This document shows positions 1 through 9,800 of a DNA stretch of 64,000 nt, in pieces. Every line of letters begins with the position of its first letter. Positions within the stretch are counted from its first letter, which is position 1. The translations under genes were made by a program, and so were the position numbers. The stretch is from Zea mays (lineage: Eukaryota > Streptophyta > Magnoliopsida > Poales > Poaceae), in the NCBI RefSeq assembly GCF_902167145.1, contig NC_050098.1:129220207-129284206 (forward strand), written 5' to 3'. The notes under the pieces were generated by a model, which was not told the DNA's origin, searched no databases, and was given only the letters and a program-made list of their open reading frames with translations.

Positions 1-595
1 TGTGCTATTGAATCGACTCTCAGAAGAAACAGGTGCTACCGGGAGAATAACACGCTCATCTAGAAGGAATCCGAAGAGAACGGCATCAAAGCGTTATTTA
101 TGCACATATATCGCAGATTACTTAGCGTCAAGCTCGAAGGGAATAACCACCGAAAGATTCAAAGAGTCGGCGTGCAATAATAGCGAGAGTAGATAATCTA
201 GATAAACTCTCACGATCTGTAAAAGGATATCTCACCAGCTGGTTATATAAGGCTGAAGGGGTAACCCTACAAAACCCTCTCGACATCCCTCTCACTACCA
301 TTAGACTGACGTAAGATCTCATCCATCACCACCTGCAACTCATTTGTAATATGTGCACCACCAGCAAACTCAATACTTAGCACCAAATAAAATGTATGGT
401 ACTACTCATTCAGGCAACCCGAACCTATATAATTTTCTTGTGTTCTGACATGCTTCTGCATGTACCATCGAGTCACAATCGACGACTCATTCATGCCTAG
501 TGGGAATTGCACATGAAATGTATGTGCGGAATTCATTTCAGGGTATCACAAATAAAATAAAGAACCAATCAGTTGCATATGAAATCAATACTTCT
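1..595. other. intergenic, nothing assigned
   Basis: I see no gene, RNA or recognisable repeat end here. The short open frames lack family resemblance. Everything from about 600 upward belongs to the 3' end of the minus-strand gene that follows. Confidence 0.4.
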
Positions 596-601
596 TTTAT
601 T
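596..601 (-). promoter_or_regulatory. candidate poly(A) signal of the NEMF gene
   Basis: The minus strand reads AATAAA here, about 243 bases past the NEMF stop codon, a normal distance for a plant 3' UTR. Plant signals are loose, so this is positional inference. Confidence 0.4.
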
Positions 602-843
602 ATGAGCTGTATATCGCAATTGCATCATAGACGTGCAGCTTGGGTCCCCTACTGCGTGCCTGTCGCTCTGGCCTCACCAGTGTGACGCCAAAGGGGTGTA
701 CTCCCTGACAGGCTGCATATACCCCCAAATGCGCCTCGAGCGACAACTGACAAACCACAACATCCACAGACTTTCTGCAAAGGCAAAGCTTCACTTCCTG
801 CGAATCGGGGATGGATCAGTTCTTTGGACCCACCAGTTTCACA

Positions 844-3800
844 CTAGTTCTGTTTTGCAGACTTCTTCCCCTTCTGCTTCTGTTTCTGCTTCAGTTGAGT
901 GAGGCCAGGCGCTGTGATCTTGGCATTCCCGACGATTGCAGCCACCAGCTCAGGGTCTGTGCATGCCTTCATGAGCTCCTTCTCACGGTTGGTAGCATCA
1001 GGTGTGTGCAGGAACAAGCTCATCGCGGTTTTTGCAGCTGAAACCAACATACTTGAGCATCAGGACAAATGTTATACCAAGGGAGAAAATGATAAAAGAA
1101 ACATACCTTTCCCTTTCTTTGCAGTGCCTGGGGTAATCTTTACACGATATTTGTATGTCTGCAATGCGTTGTAAGGGGCACACACAGGTACAGCATATAG
1201 CAAAATATCATTTGGTAGTGGGTTTCCAGTTAAGTAGTCCAAGTCAATCAACTTTTCTTTCTCTTCATCACCAATTTCTTGAACATCGTCTTCGTCCATA
1301 GGACTGTTGCCACCAGCAGGAGCAGTATTGGTACCCGTATCGTCTCTGCTTCTACTAATACTGCCATCATTTCGGTCCACCTCAGATGTGCTTTCTGGGC
1401 AATCGCGAGAAAGATGTCCAGCCTTTTTGCATTTATAACATATTTTTGACGAATCATCTTCACCTGGAAGAGTACAGGGTGTAAATGTTTCAAACTGTCA
1501 AACATGAAAAAAATGTACTTCACACTAAAACTTCCATTTTCCAGTTCAATATGGGAGGGTAATATTCAGCAAACTAACATTATTACTATTTCTAATAAAA
1601 TTAAGTCAACTACCAAAAGACTGATCATCAGAACATTCTGGCAAAATTGCTATTGTACAGAACAGGAAGAAAAAAAAAGAGGCAGTAATCAACTATCCAC
1701 GCAAGGAGCTACCACATATCACAAATAAAAGCCTGAAAATGAGAGGAAAATGTCAAAGTACCAGCTGATGGTTTTGATTCTTTAACAGAGGTTTCTTCTA
1801 CATCTTGTGAAGGTTTATCCTTCCGCAATGCTTTCCCAGATGACTAGCATGACAGGTACCATGGAAAATGTTAAAACTTGCAGCACAAAAGGGAAAGGAC
1901 AATAAAATAGGAAAGAAGACAAATGATGTTATTACCGCGAGCAATGCCATACGGATCTCTCTTTCTTCTTCATCCTGCTCTGCATATTTCTCTTTAATCT
2001 TCTTAAGCTTCCCTTTCTGTCCACGGCTTACTTTAGCGTTACCAGCGTGAGTGCTTCCCTTGCCTTTTTCTTGTTGTGAATTACCTGGCTGGCTTAATTT
2101 AGAACCAGTAGCCTTTGTGTTTGCCTTTCCTTTTTCTTGCTGTGAAGTATCTGGCTGACTTGCTTTAGAATCAGTAGCCTTTGTCTCTGCCTTTCCCTTT
2201 TCTTGCTTTGATGTACCTGGTGTTTCTACAGCTTCACCATTTTGAGAATCAGTAGCAGTTTCATCATTAACTTGGCCCTTCTTCAATTTTCTTCTCTCTG
2301 CTTTCGATATGTATGGTTTGTCTCTTATAGTTGGCCTTTTCACTTCAAGATCATCATCATCTTCTGCTAAACTTGAAGGGATGCTGGTAAGCAGAGAGCT
2401 TTTACCTGACACCTTTGCAGGGCCAAGGCAAAGAGTCTTATCTAGCAGATCATCAAGTTGAGATGAAACAGAAGCTTCGATTGTTTCTTCCTTAAGAATG
2501 GAACTTCCATTGTCCAAGGTTTCCTCAGCTTGGATTTCAGGAAGGAGTTCAGATGAGTTGGCAGTACCAATGTTGCTAGACAGATCAGGAAGCTCAAGAT
2601 CATTGTTTTGTTGAATGTTTGTAGTTTGCCCGTTTGATTCATCTTCATGAGTTTCCTTATTTGCACCTTCACTACCAATATCTTCATCAGATTCAGGGTT
2701 ACTTTGCTTCTTGCGAGACTCTGCTTCCATTTCATGGAGGGCCTCATCTTCACCCCTAACCCTCCTTTCATTCAAATGAGATGCTAGGGAGCTCTCGTCC
2801 AAACGGAAGAGTATACCAAAGCCCATAACAAGGGGGTGAGGTGGAAGAAAATTTTTCTTGCCACGGATCATAAAACTACCAACAGTAAGGTACTCGCCAG
2901 TAGGAGCTGTCTTGCTAACTTGATGTGGATACACCCACCAAGCACTTGTAACAATTTTTGAATCCCATGCTTTGCTGTGGCAAACCTGAAGCACGAAGGC
3001 CATGATCATATGAGCACTGACTTTTTAAAGGTATTATCCTAAATGTTTAGAAAAATCTTTAACTCACAGTGAAGCATCCTGCTTGGTTTAATGTTAATGG
3101 TGGAATAGGAGTGTCAGGTTTGTGATTCTTGATTATAGTACTGGAAGCTCCATGCAACTCGGCATGCACATACCTATTCAAGATTCGAAATCAATCAGTT
3201 GCTTCTATGACAAATTCATGGAACAGAATGAACATATCACAGCAACACAAAACTTATGAGGCATTACAGTGGAAGTTATATTTTTTTATGATCAATAGTA
3301 AAATGACAGATTGTGAAAAACAAATGCATTAACATCTGTTAAGGCCCATTAGGCCCAGGCATACTGCCTATATATATCATATAGTCCTTAGGGACTTATT
3401 ATCTATTGTTAATCCCAAGATTAGTAACATGGTAACAGAGGAGGTTACGATTAGGGTTTCTCAAACATTCTAGCCGCCGTCGCGGCCCGCGGCCTTTCCT
3501 TCCGCCGCCGTCGGAAGACTTTACAATGAATCCAGAGATAGTACTCTATATGATGAATCCAAATATTTTCTTTCTTAATGAACGGCCAAAGTTAAAATTC
3601 TGCCTATGTTGTCTCAACATAGCAGGTCCCAAGCCCTGATAAAGGAAGAGGGTTGTGACAGTCGTGGCAAGCCAATGTTAAACCTAGATTCCAATGAAGA
3701 TGAAACCCCAAAAGGAATCGGTTGGGGAACACATAACCCTCTTAGTGACGCGTCATATCAGAACCCGAGTATGGTATTAAATGGGCAAGGGCCTGATCAA

Positions 3801-6800
3801 CACCCCCTTAGTGAAGCACATGTCACGATCTAGACACAATGTCAAGTGAGCAAGGATCAGGTCGTTACTTCCTTAGTAGCGCGCTACAGCGGCGCCCGAA
3901 TGCAGTGAAAATGTGCAAGGATCTTTACATCATCGATGGGTGTGAAGGGTAAGGGAGCTAATCGAACCAACTAGGATCTATTTAGATAGTTGGAGTGTAG
4001 GGTCGCTTACAGGTAAATTAAGGTTGTTTGTTGAGACAACAAACAACTAGGAGGCATGCAAATATCTTATGCATCCAAGAGACTAAATGGAAATAGAGTA
4101 GAAGACTTGGTTAGAAAGCGAACGAGGTGAACAACTCTGGCTTCAAGCATGGCACATAGGGGCAGCTACAAATAGAAATAGAGTACAAGTTTTGATTGAT
4201 AAAAGCCTCAAGAACGGTGTGGTGGATGTGAGAAAGCAAGGAATTAGAATTATCTTTATCAAGCTTGTCATGGGTGACTTGGTCTTGAACAAAATTACAG
4301 TGTACTGCCCCAAGTAGACCACGATGGGAGTGCTAACGAACTCCATGGCATGGTTAGAGCTATACTTATTAGTGAGAAGCTCTTCATAGGAGATCTCAAT
4401 GGGCATGTAGCCAATGTAAGTACAAAAAATGCAGGTTTCGAGGCGGTTCGTGGAGGTTTTGAGTATGGTAGTAGGAATCAGAAGGGAGAGGAAGTCTTGG
4501 GACTTTGACGTAGCTTTTGACCTATTGATAACCAACACTTTATTTAGGAAGAGAGAATCTCATTTAATGACCTATAGTAGTGCCAACACTCTAGTAAGTA
4601 GTAAAATTGTCTTACACCTCACAGGAAGGGAGGATAAGCGAGCATGCTTGGATTGCAGGGTGATACATGGAGAGTGGTCTATCAACATAAGCTTGTGATG
4701 ATGGTCTTTCATTCTCAAGTGCGCGCCCGTAGGGATAAATAAGCAAGATTGCGAGAATAAAGCGGTAGAAATTGAAAGGCGAGATGTCACAACCCTTAAA
4801 GGAGGCGGGCACTTGAAAGGAAGATGGCGCAAACAACATATGAGAGAAGATGGCAGCCTGCATTCTAAAGGTGGCCTCAAAGGTGCGTAGAGCAACCAAA
4901 GGGAGTGCAATTGAAGCTAAAGATACTTGGTGGCGAAAAGAGGACGTTCAAATGGCTATTAAGAAGAAAGAATGATATAGTCGTTTGTATCATGACAGGA
5001 GTGTGGACAACATAGAAAAGTACGAGGTAGCAAAGAAAGCCGCAAAGTGGGCTATAAGTGTGGCAAAGGAAAGGGCATACGAGGATCTTTACCGATGTTT
5101 GAGTACGAAGGAAGAAGAGAAGGACATATGTAGGATGGCTAAGGTCCGTGAGAGGAAGATAAGGGACTTCAACCAAGTTTTTTTTTTCTCGAAAAACGCA
5201 GGAGAGCTGCGCATCATTGTATTAATAAGAAGAGGAAATTAAGGTCCAAGAGGACCAGTACAAAAAACCACACTATGGTGGCCAGCAACAAGCATAAATA
5301 AAACTATCCATCGGACATTAAGGATGAAACGGAACACCTCTTGATGAAGGAGAATGAGACCAGGCATAGATGGCGACGGTATTTGGACAAATTGTTCAAT
5401 GGGGATAATAGAGACACAACCTTTCAATTAGATGACTCTTTTGATGACACCAATAGGCACTTTGTGCATAGAATCCAAGAATCTAAGGTTAGAGAGACAT
5501 TGAAAAGGGTGAAAGGAGTAAGACGATGGGCCCCTGATGGTATCCCAATTCAGGCATGGAGATGCCTCACTACTCAGGACAGCTATAGTATGGCTAACCA
5601 AGTTGTTCGACAATATCTTCCAATCGAACGAGATGCCTAATGAGTGAAAAGTATATTAGTACAGATCTACAAGAGAAAGAGAGATATTCAAAGTTGTAGT
5701 AATTACCGGGGAATTAAGTTGATGAGCCATACTATGGAGCTATAGGAGAGAGTTATCAAGCATCATCTAAGAGAAATAACAAGGATCTCTATGAACCAAT
5801 TTAGTTTCATGCTCGAAAGGTCAACCATGAAAACTATTTTCTTAATAAGACAAGTGGAGCAGTATAGAGAGCAGAAGGACCTAAATATGGTTTTCATTGA
5901 TTTGGAGAAGACTTAGACAATACCAAGGAATGATATATGATAGGTTTTGGCATAACATAAAGTTCCAACGAAGTACATTGGACTCATTAAGGACATATAC
6001 AGGTGTTCGAACAAGTGATTGAGGCACAAATGTATTCCCGATTAAAAATAGGACTACATCAAGGGTCAACTTTGATCTCTTAACTTTTTGCAATGGTGAT
6101 GGATGGGATCATAGGGGACATACAAGGAGATATCACATGTATGCTTTTTGCAGACGATGCAATGCTAGTTGATGAAAATCGAGCACAAGTAAATAGAAAA
6201 CTAGAGTTGTGACAGAAGACTCGAGTCCAAAGATTTTAGACCCAATAGAACTAAAACCAAATATATGAGATGTGACTTCGGCACTACTACACATGAGGAA
6301 GGACTATGGAGATGTTAGTTTGGAAGTCAAGTAGTACCTAAGAAGGATACCTTTCGATATTTGTGATCAATGCTTATAGAGACGGGGATACTGATAAAGA
6401 TGTTAGCCATATAACCGAAGCAGGGTGGATGAAGTGGCATCAAACATCTGGCGTTCTATGTGATCAAATGGTACCACATCATGATTATCACGACGCCTCG
6501 GTGAGGCGCCTTCGGGTGCCTGGACGTCTTGGTGCTCGCCTAGGCGATAGTTAGGCGACCAGCTAGTTCAGGAATAAATGTACAGAGCACGTGGCACGCA
6601 GCATAGCGGCGACCAGCAGAGCAGCAGCAACGCGTGGACAAAGCGCGACGGGCCAACACAACGGCGACGTGCGACGACACGCAACGCAGGAAGGGGAGTA
6701 AGGATGGGAGAGAGATGGGTTACTGGCACTTCAGCGTGGCATCCGACGATCAAGCAGAGTTGAGCAGGCGAGGAATAGGCGACTGGATTCAACGCCTGAT

Positions 6801-9800
6801 TATATAGTAGCACAGTTCTAACCCTAGGCGCTCGCCTAGGCGTCCACGCCTAGACGCCTAGAGTGGCAGGTGGCCGCCTAGCTTCAATTAGGTGAGGCGC
6901 AAGGCCATGGCGCGCCTAGGCGACACCTTGATAACAATGTACCACATAAGCTAAAAGCCAAATTTTATAGGACGACAATTAGACCTGCTATGTTGTATGG
7001 TGCAGAATGTTGGCCTACAAAGACATTCAGCCGCGAAAATGTGTATATTGCGTTAGATTTGCAGCCATACAAGAAGCGATCAAGTCCAAAACGATGATGT
7101 ACGTGATAAGCTAGGGGTAGCATCAATCAGAAAAAAAGTTTGTCCAACACCGGTTGTGATGGTTTGGACATGTCCAACGGAGACCTCTAGAGGCACCAAT
7201 GCATAGTATGATCCTAAGGCGTGATAGCAATGGGAAGAGAGACATGGGAACGTCAAAGTTGACGTGGAAAGAGGCAGGGAAGCCGGGAAGGAGACTTGAA
7301 AGGATGGAATAAACCCAAAGATTTAGCCTTGAATGAGTGCATGGAAATAACTATCCATGTGCCTTTTTATTAGGTTTCAATTCTAGCCTAACCCAACTTA
7401 CTTAGAACTAAGAGACTTGTTGTAATGGTCAAAGTTAAAAGTCATTTTTTAATATTATACTCTTGACTTCATGCTTATAATATATGTTAGCACATCTTGT
7501 CAATAACATTGAAGGACATACCGGCATAGTTTTAATTTGCAAATATATAAGTATTTGTATGTACGTTCACATATTAAGATTGAAAATAAACTGGATGCAT
7601 TCTAAACAGGAATAAGGGTACTTACAGATCTCCTTTGGACATATAGCGCTTCACAATCAACTCGTTTTGTTGAGCATCTCGGCCACTGATTATCAAGTAG
7701 TTTTCACTGCTGATGAACCAATTGAATTTCTCAAACCAGTGAACTTTGCGCATATGAGTGATTGCGGCTACTGTTTTTTCCTACAGGTGTCCAGGTATAG
7801 AAGTTATGTCACCATCCAAACAAACCAAAAGACAAAATAATTGCTTCCAAAGGCAGGTATGACTTTCATTTAATTATCAACCATTCTTATGAACTATGTG
7901 TCTGCTATCTGGGATGAAAACCAACTGAATATTCTAGGGTTTTTCCAACAATAAGGCCATCTACAGCAGATCCCCTATCTCATCCCCTATTTCAAACTAC
8001 AATCTGCAAACAGTGTCATCTACAATTCCACGTCCCTTATTTTACACGATCCACCATCGAAGACAGTCTAACATACTCCCTCCGTCCGATAATATAAGGC
8101 GCAACCACTTTTTGTTCTTGTCTCATAATATAATGTGTGCTTTCTCTAGACACACGTACATTGATACAGTAGTACTAGTGTTGATAGAGAGAATTAAATA
8201 ATTTTTTTGATCTTTAAATCAGAGATGGTTACGCCAATACGCCTTATATACTGGGACGGAGAGAGTATAGGGTAAGGTTTTTTGTGCAAGGCCCATAAAA
8301 GTCTGAAACTTAACAGGAACCAAATATCAACAATCAATTTTTGTGTTGCAACACAAGTGTACTTCTATGTTATAAAAAACTATGTTATAAAAAAAGTACC
8401 TGAGCAAGCTGAAGGCGTGTCTTCTTCTCAGCTGCTTTAAACGCCTTATCATGAGCTGTGATAGTCTTCTCTTGTTTACTTTCCTGTTTCTTCTTCATTT
8501 CATACCACCGTCTTGCATTTGCATGTGCAGAAAGTGCTATATCAACCTCTACCTACAGGAATTAAAAAAGGTTCAAGTTGATAGAAGAAGAATGTGACAA
8601 TAATGATATTGCATTGTAAGTTAACTATTGAAATATAGTATGTACATGTAAAAAGACAAAAAAATGTATCATGAGTTTATGGGTCAGCATAAATAAAATC
8701 ATTAAAAGTAGTGAAGTACTCTAGTCTAGGACCATGGAGATGTGGCCATGTGGCATGTGGATGTACCAGGAAATATTATATGACGCATATCGGCATATGT
8801 AACTAGAAGTCATAGTTATCTTATTGAACATGGGTTTAATTGTCTAGGACCATGGAAAATTGTTTGACGCATATGTGAGATCCAAAAAAATCTGGTCGAA
8901 ACACTTCTTTTCAACCAGGTCACGAGTTCGTGAGGGGGGAGCTTGCCTCGGTTTATCCCTTCTCCAGACCCCACTCATGTGGGACCCTTTGGCACTGGAT
9001 TGTTAAACATATTTCCCTTCTTTGTCAAACATTTTCCCTACCCAAATATAACATTTCTTCTTCTAATAATGCAACATTTCCTTTTCCCTTCTCGGTGGAA
9101 TAAATTTTTTCCCCAACTGGAATAACTTTTATCCTTGTGTTCCATCAAAGAAAAAATTGTTCCACAAAAAAAATGTTCCAGCAACAGCAGAAGAAAAATG
9201 TTAGGATCTCGGCATAGGTGCACAATAAGATGAGTTCCAGTTGCATATGCAACATATAACATCCCACGGTAGGGGTGGGCTTGATCAAGTACTTTGCATG
9301 CCTGTCTTTAAAATAAAAATGTAAAAAAATAAGTTCTGACTCGCCAAAGCAGAATGTAATAAGGGAAATAAACACAAATAGTTACACACAGTATGCATAA
9401 CACATGACTAAATCTCTTCCCAGGAACATCAGATCCAAAAAACCATAAACTAGAAAGTGCCAACACAATTCCATATGGTTGACAAATAGAATAGGTTTCC
9501 ATGCTAGACCATGGAAGAAACCTATGCATCTGTGTAACATACCTTCTCCACAGGTGCAGTTTTTTCATCCTCATCCATGTCATCAAGATTATTGCTCAAG
9601 AGTAGAGTGATACAATTTCTTTCAAAATTTAGTTTGTCGATAAGTCCTGCTACTGGGTTTCCAGCCTTTCTTTCCTCTTTAATCATGCGAGTAAGAGCTT
9701 CCCAACTCATTTCATTTGCAAGAGAAACACGCACAGCCAAAATTGCTGCATCTACATCCTCTAAATTGTATTCAATTAATTCTGCCATTTTGACACAATG

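Larger units (their letters stand above)
3610..7425 (+). mobile_element. degenerate L1-type LINE in NEMF intron 9
   Basis: Non-LTR retrotransposon remnant in the orientation opposite to NEMF. The 5' part has the AACATAGCAGGTCCCAAGCC-type leader common in grass LINEs. Endonuclease traces appear at about 4065 (CIQETKW). Reverse-transcriptase blocks include [14 protein letters not shown] residues near 5530, a [15 protein letters not shown] block near 5715 and FADD near 6150. The C-terminal part has [20 protein letters not shown] near 6960-7025. The 3' end has the typical CCTAACCCAACTT close to 7390. Frameshifts and stops are frequent and two insertions interrupt it, so it is inactive. With the TRIM piece it accounts for most of the roughly 4.45-kb intron 9. 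Confidence 0.85.

Noticed and set aside
4143..5176. Minus-strand frames with hydrophobic runs suggesting membrane proteins
   Set aside because: They are antisense readings of the LINE coding region.
7930..8290. A larger MITE surrounding the Stowaway element (GGCCATCTACAGCAG start)
   Set aside because: I could not find a matching inverted end on the right side.
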